37,919 nt of DNA from Candidatus Methylomirabilota bacterium (GTDB lineage: Bacteria; Methylomirabilota; Methylomirabilia; Rokubacteriales; CSP1-6), in NCBI GenBank assembly GCA_035315345.1, contig DATFYA010000145.1:1-37919 (forward strand). Reading direction: 5' to 3'. This document shows positions 27,768-35,641 of this stretch, piece by piece. Every line of letters begins with the position of its first letter. Position 1 is the first letter of the stretch. The notes beneath the pieces are model-generated. The model did not search any database, was not told where the DNA came from, and was given only the letters and a program-made list of their open reading frames with translations. The position numbers and the translations under genes were made by a program.

Positions 27768-29162
27768 ATGGCGAAGCCGAGCACGATACGGGAGCTGCGC
27801 GACAGCGGATACGCGCCGCGGACGGTCAAGCAGGAGCTGCGCGACAACCTGATCGCCCGGATCCGCCGCGGCGAGGGACTGTTCACCGGTATCGTGGGCT
27901 ACGAGCAGACCGTCGTGCCCCAGATCGAGAACGCGGTGCTGAGCGGCCAGGACATCGTGTTCCTGGGCGAGCGCGGCCAGGCCAAGACTCGCATGGCGCG
28001 GCTGCTCGTCGGTCTCCTGGACGAGGAGATGCCCGCGCTGGCCGGCTGCGAGATCAGCGACGAGCCGTTCGCGCCGATCTGCTCGGCGTGCCGCCAGCGG
28101 GTGGCCGAGCAGGGCGATCGCGCGCCGATCGCCTGGATCCCGCGCGACCGGCGCTACGGCGAGAAGCTGGCCACCCCCGACATCACCATCGCCGACCTCA
28201 TCGGCGAGGTGGATCCGATCAAGGTCGCGGAGGGCCGCTATCTCGCCGACGAGCTGACGATCCACTACGGGCTCCTGCCCCGTACCAATCGCGGCATCTT
28301 CGCGCTCAACGAGCTGCCCGACCTGGCCGAGCGCATCCAGGTCGGCCTGCTCAACATCATGGAAGAGCGCGACGTGCAGATCCGCGGCTACAAGGTGCGG
28401 CTGCCCATCGACCTCTACGTGGTGGCCAGCGCGAACCCGGAGGACTACACCAACCGCGGCCGCATCATCACCCCGCTCAAGGACCGCTTCGGCTCGCAGA
28501 TCCGCACCCACTATCCGCGCCGGGTCGACGACGAGATCGCGATCATGGAGGCGGAGCGGACCAGCTACGCCGACGCCGGTCTCGAGACGAAGAGCCCCGA
28601 GTTCATGAAGCAGCTGGTGGCCGAGGTCACCCACCTGGCCCGCCGCTCGCCCGAGATCAGTCAGCGCTCCGGGGTCTCGGTGCGCGTGACCATCTGCAAC
28701 TACGAGAACCTCCTGTCGAGCGCGCTCAAGCGCGCCCTCCGGCTCGGGGAAGCGGTGGCGGTGCCGCGGGTGAGCGACCTGGGCGCGATCAGCGCGTCCA
28801 CCGGGGGCAAGATCGAGCTGGAGAGCCTGGGCGAGTCCACCGAGGACAAGGTGCTCGCCAAGATCATGCAGCGCGCGCTGCTGAACGTGTTCAACCGCAG
28901 CTTCGGCTCGGGCGAGCTCGACGAGGTGGTGGGCGCCTTCCAGGACGGGCTCAAGATCGAGGTCTCCGACACCATGCCCTCCGAGTCGTACCTGCGTCAT
29001 CTCGGCCAGGTGCGTCCCCTGCAGGCGGCGGTGCGCAAGCTCGGCGCGCAGGACCCGGCCACGGTGGCCGCGGCGGTCGAGTTCGTCCTGGAAGGCCTGC
29101 ACCTCAGCAAGAAGCTGAACAAGGACGTGCAGGCCGGGCAGGCGCGCTACCGGGTCGCGTGA
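27768..29162 (+). CDS. MoxR/ChlI-like AAA+ ATPase
   Basis: AAA+ ATPase related to the magnesium-chelatase I subunit, 464 residues. Walker A is GERGQAKT (residues 67-74), with Ala where many P-loops have Gly but with K73 and T74 kept. The ATPase core continues with IFALNELPDLAERIQVGLLN (Walker B region), VVASANPEDYTNRGRIITPL (sensor 1) and DRFGSQIRTHYP. Family insertions include a short Cys pair, ICSACRQR. The partner VWA protein follows 7 nt downstream, the usual pairing in which the ATPase remodels a client via the VWA subunit. No cobalt or magnesium chelatase H-subunit is present, so a chelatase role is unlikely. AAGGGAG precedes the ATG. Confidence 0.93.
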   Translation: MAKPSTIRELRDSGYAPRTVKQELRDNLIARIRRGEGLFTGIVGYEQTVVPQIENAVLSGQDIVFLGERGQAKTRMARLLVGLLDEEMPALAGCEISDEPFAPICSACRQRVAEQGDRAPIAWIPRDRRYGEKLATPDITIADLIGEVDPIKVAEGRYLADELTIHYGLLPRTNRGIFALNELPDLAERIQVGLLNIMEERDVQIRGYKVRLPIDLYVVASANPEDYTNRGRIITPLKDRFGSQIRTHYPRRVDDEIAIMEAERTSYADAGLETKSPEFMKQLVAEVTHLARRSPEISQRSGVSVRVTICNYENLLSSALKRALRLGEAVAVPRVSDLGAISASTGGKIELESLGESTEDKVLAKIMQRALLNVFNRSFGSGELDEVVGAFQDGLKIEVSDTMPSESYLRHLGQVRPLQAAVRKLGAQDPATVAAAVEFVLEGLHLSKKLNKDVQAGQARYRVA

Positions 29163-29169
29163 GGCGCTA

Positions 29170-31176
29170 GTGGCCCCGACCTGGTATTCGCGCTGGGACG
29201 GCTCCCAGCGCATCGACGATCTCGACGCCGACCAGTTGCTCGACGCGATGTCCGACGATCTCCTGTCGGACGGCGATCCGTGGAGCGCGCTGCGGCGGCT
29301 CTTCCAGCGCGGCGCCCGCAACCCGGACGGGGCGAACCTGCCCGGGCTCCAGGATCTGCTCAACCGCCTGCGGCGACAGCGTCAGCAGCAGCTCGACCGC
29401 TACGACCTCTCGTCGGTGCTCGACGACATCAAGCAGAAGCTCGACGCCATCCTGAAGACCGAGCGGGAGGGCATCGACCGGCGGGTCGCCGACGCCCGCG
29501 AGCGGGCCCAGAAGGGCGAGGCCCCCGAGTCGTTTCGCGAGGCGATGGAGAAGGCCGCCGCCGAGCACCGCAAGACGCTCGACGAGATGCCGGAGTCGCC
29601 GGCCGGGCGCATCCAGGGGCTGCAGAACTACGAGTTCATGGATCCCGATGCGCATCGTCTGTTCTGGGAGCTGATGAAGGGCCTGCAGCAGCAGATGCTG
29701 CAGCCGTTCCTCTCGAACATGCAGAAGGCGCTCGGCAACATGACTCCCCAGGACCTCGAGCGCCTGCGCGAGATGCTGCGCGACCTCAACCGCATGCTCC
29801 AGGACCGCGCGGAGGGACGCGAGCCGGACTTCGACGCGTTCAAGCAGAAGTGGGGCGACCACTTCCCGGGCGCGGAGAGCCTGGACGATCTCATGGAGCA
29901 GATCGCCCGGCAGGCCGGGCAGATGCAGTCGCTGCTGTCGAGCATGTCGGGCGGCCAGCGCCGTCAGCTCCAGGAGATGATGCAGTCGCTGTTCATGCAG
30001 GACGAGCGGCTCGAGGCGGAGCTGCGGCAGCTCGGCATGAACCTCTCCCAGCTCATGCCGCCTCCCGACGGCCGCCGCTACAACTTCCGGGGCGACGACG
30101 ACCTCACCATGAAGCAGGCCATGGAGCTGATGGACGAGCTCCGGCAGCTCGACGACCTGGAGCGGCAGATCCAGAAGGTGCGTGATCCCAACGACCTCGA
30201 GAAGATCGACCCGCAGCAGGTCGAGGAGCTCCTGGGCGAGGAGGCCAAGCGCGACCTGGAGCGGCTCCGGGAGATGACCCGCAAGCTGGAAGAGGCCGGC
30301 TACCTGGAGCGAAAGGGCGATCGGCTGGAGCTGACCGCGCGGGCCATCCGCAAGATCGGCGACAAGGCCCTCCGCGACATCTTCGGCCACCTCAAGCGCG
30401 ACCGCTTCGGCGGCCACGCGATCGAGCGCCGCGGCGCGGGCGGGGACCGCACCGACCAGTCGAAGCCCTACGAGTTCGGCGACCCGTTCCTGCTCGAATT
30501 GCGCGAGACCCTGATGAACGCGGTGGAGCGCCAGGGGGCGGGCGTGCCGGTCCGGCTCGCTCCCGACGACTTCGAGGTCGCGCGCACCGAGACCCAGACC
30601 CAGGCCGCCACCGTGCTCATGCTGGACATGAGCCGGTCCATGATCTTCAACGGCTGCTTCCTGCCCGCCAAGAAGGTCGCGATGGCCCTGAACGCCCTCA
30701 TCCGCGGTCAGTTCCCGCGCGACAGCCTCTACATCGTGGGCTTCTCGCTGTACGCCCGCGAGTTCACCGCGGCCCAGCTGCCCCATCTGGCCCCCGGCGA
30801 GTGGAGCGTGGGCACCAACATGCACGCGGGCTTCCTGCTCGCGCGCCAGCTGCTGGCCCGGCACAAGGGCGGCAACAAGCAGGTCATCATGATCACCGAC
30901 GGCGAGCCCACCGCGCACATGGAGGGCACCGAGCCCGAGTTCGCCTATCCCCCGACCCGCCGCACGCTGCAGGAGACGCTCAAGGAAGTGCAGCGCTGCA
31001 CGCGGGACGGCATCACCATCAACACCTTCATGCTCGAGCAGAGCCACGCCCTCGCCGCCTTCGTCGAGCAGATGACCCGCATCAATCGCGGCCGCGCCTT
31101 CTTCGCGACCTCCGACCGCCTGGGCGAGTACGTGCTGATGGACTTCGTCCGCACCAAGCGCCGGGCCGCCTCCTAG
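29170..31176 (+). CDS. VWA domain protein, ChlD-like partner of the MoxR ATPase
   Basis: 668-residue cytoplasmic protein starting at GTG 29170 (GAGG upstream overlaps the moxR end). The N-terminal two thirds are long, Gln/Glu/Arg/Met-rich helices, probably coiled coil: LNRLRRQRQQQLDRYD, ELMKGLQQQMLQPFLSNM, LQEMMQSLFMQDERLEAELR. The C-terminal third is a von Willebrand A domain with a complete MIDAS: LDMSRSM (D486, S488, S490), GTN (T549) and ITDGEP (D577). Metal-dependent client binding is therefore expected. ChlI/ChlD-like pairs act as chaperones that insert metals or assemble complexes; the client here is unknown. The histidine phosphatase follows 11 nt later. Confidence 0.92.
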   Translation: MAPTWYSRWDGSQRIDDLDADQLLDAMSDDLLSDGDPWSALRRLFQRGARNPDGANLPGLQDLLNRLRRQRQQQLDRYDLSSVLDDIKQKLDAILKTEREGIDRRVADARERAQKGEAPESFREAMEKAAAEHRKTLDEMPESPAGRIQGLQNYEFMDPDAHRLFWELMKGLQQQMLQPFLSNMQKALGNMTPQDLERLREMLRDLNRMLQDRAEGREPDFDAFKQKWGDHFPGAESLDDLMEQIARQAGQMQSLLSSMSGGQRRQLQEMMQSLFMQDERLEAELRQLGMNLSQLMPPPDGRRYNFRGDDDLTMKQAMELMDELRQLDDLERQIQKVRDPNDLEKIDPQQVEELLGEEAKRDLERLREMTRKLEEAGYLERKGDRLELTARAIRKIGDKALRDIFGHLKRDRFGGHAIERRGAGGDRTDQSKPYEFGDPFLLELRETLMNAVERQGAGVPVRLAPDDFEVARTETQTQAATVLMLDMSRSMIFNGCFLPAKKVAMALNALIRGQFPRDSLYIVGFSLYAREFTAAQLPHLAPGEWSVGTNMHAGFLLARQLLARHKGGNKQVIMITDGEPTAHMEGTEPEFAYPPTRRTLQETLKEVQRCTRDGITINTFMLEQSHALAAFVEQMTRINRGRAFFATSDRLGEYVLMDFVRTKRRAAS

Positions 31177-31187
31177 CCGTCTCCTCG

Positions 31188-31826
31188 ATGGCCGAAGCCG
31201 CGTCGGTCGTCCTGCTCGTGCGCCACGGGCTGACGCCCACCACCGGGATCAAGCTCCCCGGTCGCGCTCCCGGCCTGCACCTCTCCGACGAGGGCCGGCG
31301 CCAGGCCGACCTGGCCGCCGAGCGCATCGGCAAGCTTCCGAAAGTGGCGGCGGTCTACTGCTCCCCGATCACCCGCGCCCGCGAGACCGCCCAGCCCATC
31401 GCACGGGCGGTGAAGCGCGCGCTCCGCATCGAGCGGGACCTGGCCGACCTCGATATCGGGGAGTGGACCGGCCTGAGCCTCAAGCAGGCGGCCCGCCGGC
31501 CGGAGTGGGAGACGGTGCAGCGCAACCCGAGCAGCTTTCGCTTCCCCGGGGGCGAGTCGTTTCCCGAGATGCAGGCCCGCATGACCTCGGCGCTCGGCAA
31601 GATCGTGGCCCGCCACTCCGGGCAACTGGTGGTGGCGGTCTCGCACGCCGATCCCATCAAGGCGGCGGTCGCCCAGGCCCTCGGCACCCCGCTCGACCTG
31701 TTCCAGCGCATCATGATCGCGCCGGCGTCCGTCACGGTGGTGTCCTATCGCCGCGGCGGCCCCGCGGTCCTCACCGTCAACTCCCTCACCGGCGACCTCG
31801 CCTGGCTCGGGGACGGCAAGGCATGA
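31188..31826 (+). CDS. Histidine phosphatase / putative phosphomutase, MSMEG_4193 type
   Basis: 212-residue member of the phosphoglycerate-mutase-like superfamily. The phosphohistidine is H13 in LLVRHGLTPTTG. Further active-site marks are SPITRARETAQPIA (Arg), DLDIGEWTG (acid) and VSHADPIKAAVAQALG (second His). The run TPLDLFQRIMIAPASVTVV is, from memory, characteristic of the actinobacterial MSMEG_4193 subgroup rather than GpmB or CobC. That subgroup was described as one of a conserved three-gene system with a DUF3090 protein and a PI-kinase-like protein; exactly these two follow here. Its stop overlaps the DUF3090 start (ATGA). Real activity (mutase or phosphatase) and substrate are unknown. 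Confidence 0.88.
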   Translation: MAEAASVVLLVRHGLTPTTGIKLPGRAPGLHLSDEGRRQADLAAERIGKLPKVAAVYCSPITRARETAQPIARAVKRALRIERDLADLDIGEWTGLSLKQAARRPEWETVQRNPSSFRFPGGESFPEMQARMTSALGKIVARHSGQLVVAVSHADPIKAAVAQALGTPLDLFQRIMIAPASVTVVSYRRGGPAVLTVNSLTGDLAWLGDGKA

Positions 31827-32362
31827 CCGACAATCCGTCGTTCGAGATCGACTCGCCCGATCACTTCACCGCCGGCGCGGTGGGGCCCCCCGGCCAGCGC
31901 GTGTTCTACCTGCAATCGCGGCAGGGCGGCCGCCTCGTCACCTTGAAGGTCGAGAAGGAGCACGTGCGCGCGCTGGGCGAGTACCTCACCGGCCTGCTCG
32001 CCCGCGTGAAGGGCGCGCCGTCGCCCGCGCGAGGCAGCATCGAGCTGCTCGAGCCGGTGGAGGCGGTGTGGGACGTGGGCTCGCTCGCGGTGGGGTACGA
32101 CGAGGCCCAGGACCGGGTGGTGGTCGAGGCCAGCGAGCTGCAGGAAGAGGCCGAGGAGGACGCCGGGGAAGCGACGGCCGAGGAGAGCGGCCCCCAGCCC
32201 GCGATGGCGCGCTTCCGCATCACCCGGGGCCAGGCCGCCGCGTTCGTCGAGCGCGCGAACGACCTGATGAAGGCCGGCCGGCCGAGCTGTCCCGTGTGCA
32301 GCCGACCCATGGATCCGGAGGGCCACGTGTGCCCCCGCTCCAACGGCCACGTCCAGCACTGA
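31823..32362 (+). CDS. DUF3090 family protein
   Basis: 179-residue protein of unknown function, second of the trio. The N-terminal FEIDSPDHFTAGAVGPPGQRVFYLQSRQ and VTLKVEKEHVRALGEYL, and later WDVGSLAVGYDEAQDRVVVEA, are typical of DUF3090. An acidic linker (about 128-143) leads to RFRITRGQAAAFVERANDLM. The C-terminus is a probable metal-binding knuckle with C156, C159, C170 and H168/H176 (CPVCSRPMDPEGHVCPRSNGH region). Translationally coupled to the phosphatase by the ATGA overlap. It contains no recognisable catalytic motif and could serve as adaptor or substrate-recognition subunit; this is inference from context only. Confidence 0.9.
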   Translation: MTDNPSFEIDSPDHFTAGAVGPPGQRVFYLQSRQGGRLVTLKVEKEHVRALGEYLTGLLARVKGAPSPARGSIELLEPVEAVWDVGSLAVGYDEAQDRVVVEASELQEEAEEDAGEATAEESGPQPAMARFRITRGQAAAFVERANDLMKAGRPSCPVCSRPMDPEGHVCPRSNGHVQH

Positions 32363-32414
32363 GCCGGCTGATGAACGATCAGCCCGCGGCCGGCTTCTCG
32401 GGCAGCTAGAACCG

Positions 32415-33125
32415 ATGGGGGGGCGAGCGGACCCGGCCGTCGCCCTCGACCTGCTGGCCCGGGGCGAGGTGGCGCTCAAGGGACGGATGCCCCGCAGCAG
32501 CAACGCCACCTTCCTGGTCGAGGTCGATCTCGAGGGCACCACCGCGCTGGCCGTCTACAAGCCGGAGCGCGGGGAGCGCCCGCTCTGGGACTTTCCCCCC
32601 GGCCTCTATCGTCGGGAGATCGCCGCGTACCTGCTCTCGGAGGCGCTCGGGTGGGGTATCGTCCCGCCGACCGCGCCGCGTGACGGCCCGCTCGGCGAGG
32701 GCTCGCTCCAGCTCTTCGTGCACGCCGACTTCCGTCAGCACTACTTCACGTTGCTCGAGCAGGTCGAGCACCGCGAGGCGCTGCGGCGCATCTGCCTCTT
32801 CGATCTGGTCGTCAACAACGCCGACCGCAAGAGCGGCCACTGTCTCTGGGTGCCCGAGGACCGCATCTACGCGATCGACCACGGGCTCACCTTCCACGCG
32901 GAATCGAAGCTTCGAACGGTGATCTGGGACTTCGGGGAGGAGCCGATCGCGCCCGCGCTGCTCGAGGACGTGCGTCGCGTGCTCGACGCGCTGCCGCGGG
33001 CGCTCGTGGACCTGCTCGACCCGGAGGAGGTGCGCGGCCTCAAGCGCCGCGCGCGCGGGCTGCTCCGCGCGGGCCACTTCCCGGTCGACCACGGCGGCCT
33101 CCGTTACCCCTGGCCGCTGATCTGA
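32415..33125 (+). CDS. SCO1664-type PI3/4-kinase-like protein
   Basis: 236-residue kinase-fold protein, third of the trio. The N-terminal LARGEVALKGRMPRSSNATFLVEV leads to the presumed ATP-binding Lys49 (AVYKPERGE). WDFPPGLYRREIAAYLLSE, GWGIVPPTAPRDGPLGEGSLQLFV follow. The catalytic loop is FDLVVNNADRKSGH (N134, D137, R138), and the metal-binding Asp is D155 in YAIDHGLTFH. These match the arrangement in phosphatidylinositol-kinase-like and HipA-like enzymes. The substrate is unknown. Start at ATG 32415, 52 nt after DUF3090, has no strong ribosome site; a 12-codon reading (32371-32409) ends 5 nt before it and might couple translation. It is the last gene of the block. Confidence 0.88.
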   Translation: MGGRADPAVALDLLARGEVALKGRMPRSSNATFLVEVDLEGTTALAVYKPERGERPLWDFPPGLYRREIAAYLLSEALGWGIVPPTAPRDGPLGEGSLQLFVHADFRQHYFTLLEQVEHREALRRICLFDLVVNNADRKSGHCLWVPEDRIYAIDHGLTFHAESKLRTVIWDFGEEPIAPALLEDVRRVLDALPRALVDLLDPEEVRGLKRRARGLLRAGHFPVDHGGLRYPWPLI

Positions 33126-33143
33126 TCGCCGCGATCCGACCGG

Positions 33144-33401
33144 TCAGTGTCCCCGGCGATGACGATTCGAATCGCCGTGGATCACGTCGCACCACCGGCG
33201 GTTCTCGTCGCCGCCGGCCTCCGCGCTACCGGTGAGCATGGCGTCGGACATCACCCGGGCGTCGTCCACACCCTCGCGAAGCGGCATGTGGACGTTGCAC
33301 CACTGGACTTCCAGGATCTCGTGCAGGGTGTCGGCGTCAGGCTCGCAGGCGGGACAGTAGGCGCGGGCTACGCGGGGGGTTTCGGCCGGAATGTCGTTCA
33401 T
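33144..33401 (-). CDS. Small zinc-finger-like protein of unknown function
   Basis: 85 residues from ATG 33401. A CxxC...CxxH set is visible: C16, C19, C35 and H38 (YCPACEP, QWCNVHMP), spaced as in a zinc ribbon or knuckle, plus C71 in RRWCDVIH. The rest is acidic and polar: REGVDDARVMSDAMLTGSAE, AGGDENRR. The tail SNRHRRGH is basic. An alternative ATG at 33503 would add 34 residues but overlaps a TAGAAT -10-like hexamer (33507-33502), so I prefer the shorter form. It converges on the SCO1664-type gene with an 18-bp gap. I recognise no family. Confidence 0.65.
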   Translation of the reverse strand: MNDIPAETPRVARAYCPACEPDADTLHEILEVQWCNVHMPLREGVDDARVMSDAMLTGSAEAGGDENRRWCDVIHGDSNRHRRGH

Positions 33402-33586
33402 GGCAGGCCACCACGGCGGGTACCGGGAGGACTTCGTCGCGAGTGTCGAGCGATGGCAACCTCCTGTTCGACGGAGCGAACCGGGCTCGAGGCTCACGTT
33501 CATTCTACACAGGGCAATATTTCGCTCCTAATTCTGCGGGGACGCCGGACGGCGCAGCGCGGCGGGCCGGCGCGGGACCGCCGGGG

Positions 33587-34654
33587 CTATAGAAAGGTCT
33601 GGTCGGGCGGAAGCCCGAGGAGGTAGCGGCCGACCGTCTCGAGGTGGGCCTGGCGGCCCTGCAGCTGCTGGGTCACGGTGTGCAGGTCGCGGAACCGCCG
33701 CTCGAAGGCGCTGCTGGTGAAGATGGCGCTGGATCCTGCCGCGTGGTGCACGGTGTCCACCACCTGCTTGGCCTGGTGAATGCCGTACGTGGAGGCCAGG
33801 CGGATCTGCACGCGCTGCTCCAGGCTGAGCGGCTGTCCCGACCGGCTGACCTCGCCCCAGATCCGCGCCAGCGCGTCGTGCAGGAACACGCGGGCCGCGC
33901 CGAGCTTGGCCTCGGCCTCCGCGACCTGGAACTGAACCAGTGCGCTGTCCCGCACCAGATGCTTCGAGGAGCGCGGCTCCTTGTCGCGCGCCAGGGCGAT
34001 GAAGGCGTCGAGGCTGCTGCGCGCGAGGCCCATCGCCACGCCGGAGAAGCCGGCCGCGTACAGGCTGCCGGACGGGAAGCAGTAGAGCGGCGCGGGATGG
34101 CGGCGCTCCGCCGGGTCGTCTCGCGAGACGGTATGCTCGTGCGGGACAAAGACGTCGGTGACCGTGAACGCGTCGCTCGCCGTCCCGCGCAGACCGGTGA
34201 CGTGCCAGACGTCGACGATGGTGGCCTGCGCGGCCGGGAAGAGCATGGTCCGCCCGTCGGCGGCGCCGTCCGGGCGGCGGCGAGTCTTGCCGTCGGGCTC
34301 CTGGATGGGGCAGTAGCCGCCGAGCCAGGTGGCGTGCCGGCAGCCGCTGGCGAAGCTCCAGGTGCCGTTGATGCGATAGCCGCCGTCCACCGCCACCGCG
34401 CGCGCGTCGTTGCTCGGCCCCCAGGCCAGCACCGCGCGCGGCGGCGCGAAGATCTCGCGGGCGGCCTCGGGGGGCAGGTACGCGGCGGTCATGGAACAGC
34501 CCGCGGCCTGACAGAGGCACCAGGCGGTGCTGCCGTCGTGCCCGGCGATCTCCTCGATGACCTGGACGAAGGTCGGCGGATCGACCTCGCCGCCGTCCAG
34601 GAACCGGGGCAGCAGCAGACGGAACAGGGAGGCGTCGAAGAGGCCCTGCAGCAC
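33587..34654 (-). CDS. Acyl-CoA-dehydrogenase-fold flavoprotein (HsaA/DszC-like oxidase or monooxygenase), 5' end unclear
   Basis: Flavin enzyme of the ACAD fold. In this branch FMNH2/FAD-dependent monooxygenases of aromatic or sulfur compounds are common. Marks: VIEEIAGHDGSTAWCLCQ, VDGGYRINGTWSFASGCRHATW (flavin region), HVTGLRGTASDAFTVTDVFVP, and a C-terminal helical bundle ending TQQLQGRQAHLETVGRYLLG. The first canonical start in frame is GTG 34654 (355 residues). But in-frame sequence upstream (about 34762-34655, reading ...LDDLSDRIEQERRLPEPV) is clearly coding and family-like, up to the stop of the preceding gene, without an ATG, GTG or TTG. True start is probably near 34760. No flavin reductase partner is nearby. 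Confidence 0.82.
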   Translation of the reverse strand: MLQGLFDASLFRLLLPRFLDGGEVDPPTFVQVIEEIAGHDGSTAWCLCQAAGCSMTAAYLPPEAAREIFAPPRAVLAWGPSNDARAVAVDGGYRINGTWSFASGCRHATWLGGYCPIQEPDGKTRRRPDGAADGRTMLFPAAQATIVDVWHVTGLRGTASDAFTVTDVFVPHEHTVSRDDPAERRHPAPLYCFPSGSLYAAGFSGVAMGLARSSLDAFIALARDKEPRSSKHLVRDSALVQFQVAEAEAKLGAARVFLHDALARIWGEVSRSGQPLSLEQRVQIRLASTYGIHQAKQVVDTVHHAAGSSAIFTSSAFERRFRDLHTVTQQLQGRQAHLETVGRYLLGLPPDQTFL

Positions 34655-34763
34655 CGGCTCGGGCAGCCGGCGCTCCTGCTCGATGCGGTCGCTCAGGTCG
34701 TCGAGCAGCGGGGCGAGCGCGCGGGCCCGCTCGAGGGGCCCGCGCGCATCGGTCGGGTCCGTC

Positions 34764-35534
34764 TCAGTCCACCCCGAAGTCGTAGATCTTGCCCGAGCCG
34801 GCGCCGAAGCCGGTGGCGAGGATGAAGCCGTACTCGCCGGGCGGCAGCGGCTTCGACGGGCTCACCCGGTAGAAGCCCCGGGCGTCGCGCTCGATGTTGA
34901 GGTCGATCTTGTCCTCGTTCCGGACCCCCATCTTCTGGGTTCCCCCGAAGGGATGGAACGCGCCGCCACCGATCTTGAGGTTGCGATCGTTGTGGTCGTC
35001 ACCCGGCTTCAGCTTCACCAGCGGGGCGTCCGTGGTGGAGTACGTGCTGAGGAACACCGGCTGCTTCTCGGTGATGCGGAACTTCGCCTTGCGCCCCTCC
35101 AGCACCACCTCGCTCTTGCTCTGGAAGAACGCCATGTTGGTCTCGAGGTTCGCCGAGGTGGGGAACATCTCCACGTACTTCTCGCCGACCAGCTGGTAGA
35201 TCACGTCCTGGTTCTTGAGCGATCCCGCCGCCATCGCGGCCGCGGGCGGCGCGGGCATCGCGGTGGTCGAGGAGCCCTGCCCCGCGGCCACCATCGCCTC
35301 CAGGACCTTGTCGGAGACGCCGTCCCGCTTCAGCTTCACCAGCGAGTCGGTCTTCAAGTCGAAGTTGGTCGCGGTCGACTTGATCTTGGCGATGACCACC
35401 GGCTCGGGCAGGCCCGCCTTGATCATCTGCACCACCGAGTCGTTGGTGAGCACTTCCTGGGCGAGCGAGGTGGTCCCGGGCAGCGCGAGGCCGACGGCGG
35501 CCACCAGGACCAGCACGAGTACGACACGCATCAT
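34764..35534 (-). CDS. Secreted protein with internal helical repeat
   Basis: 256 residues, function unknown. The signal peptide MMRVVLVLVLVAAVGLALPG... probably ends at SLA before QEVLTND. Residues 29-86 hold two related helical units: NDSVVQMIKAGLPEPVVIAK and TDSLVKLKRDGVSDKVLEAM, sharing the pattern DSxVxxxxxxGxxxxVxxxM/K. A low-complexity Ala/Pro linker follows, then a beta-rich C-terminal domain (about 105-256) with VVLEGRKAKFRITEKQPVF and LPPGEYGFILATGFG. GGAGGG precedes the tandem ATGs, and a promoter-like pair lies at 35613-35641. Periplasmic or surface location expected. Its stop abuts the flavoprotein coding region. Confidence 0.75.
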   Translation of the reverse strand: MMRVVLVLVLVAAVGLALPGTTSLAQEVLTNDSVVQMIKAGLPEPVVIAKIKSTATNFDLKTDSLVKLKRDGVSDKVLEAMVAAGQGSSTTAMPAPPAAAMAAGSLKNQDVIYQLVGEKYVEMFPTSANLETNMAFFQSKSEVVLEGRKAKFRITEKQPVFLSTYSTTDAPLVKLKPGDDHNDRNLKIGGGAFHPFGGTQKMGVRNEDKIDLNIERDARGFYRVSPSKPLPPGEYGFILATGFGAGSGKIYDFGVD

Positions 35535-35612
35535 CTTTCGATCCCTCCTGGGCGACGGAATACGGGCCGAGACCCGCCGGGACCATCCCGGCGACCGGGC
35601 GCTCGGGCCACA

Positions 35613-35641
35613 AACCTAGGGTACTTCGTAAGTCCGGTCAA
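35613..35641 (-). promoter_or_regulatory. Candidate promoter for the secreted repeat protein
   Basis: Minus strand TTGACC (35641-35636, 5 of 6) and TAGGTT (35618-35613, 3 of 6) with a 17-nt spacer, about 78 nt before the ATG at 35534. It overlaps the last codons of the MFS gene upstream, so the secreted protein is likely its own transcription unit. Confidence 0.42.

Noticed and set aside
27768-31176. Magnesium/cobalt chelatase
   Set aside because: I and D-like subunits are present but no H/CobN subunit or tetrapyrrole genes; a MoxR-type chaperone pair fits better.
32371-32409. 12-codon reading between DUF3090 and the SCO1664-type gene
   Set aside because: No ribosome site and no regulatory codon pattern; at most a coupling leader, so not listed as a gene.
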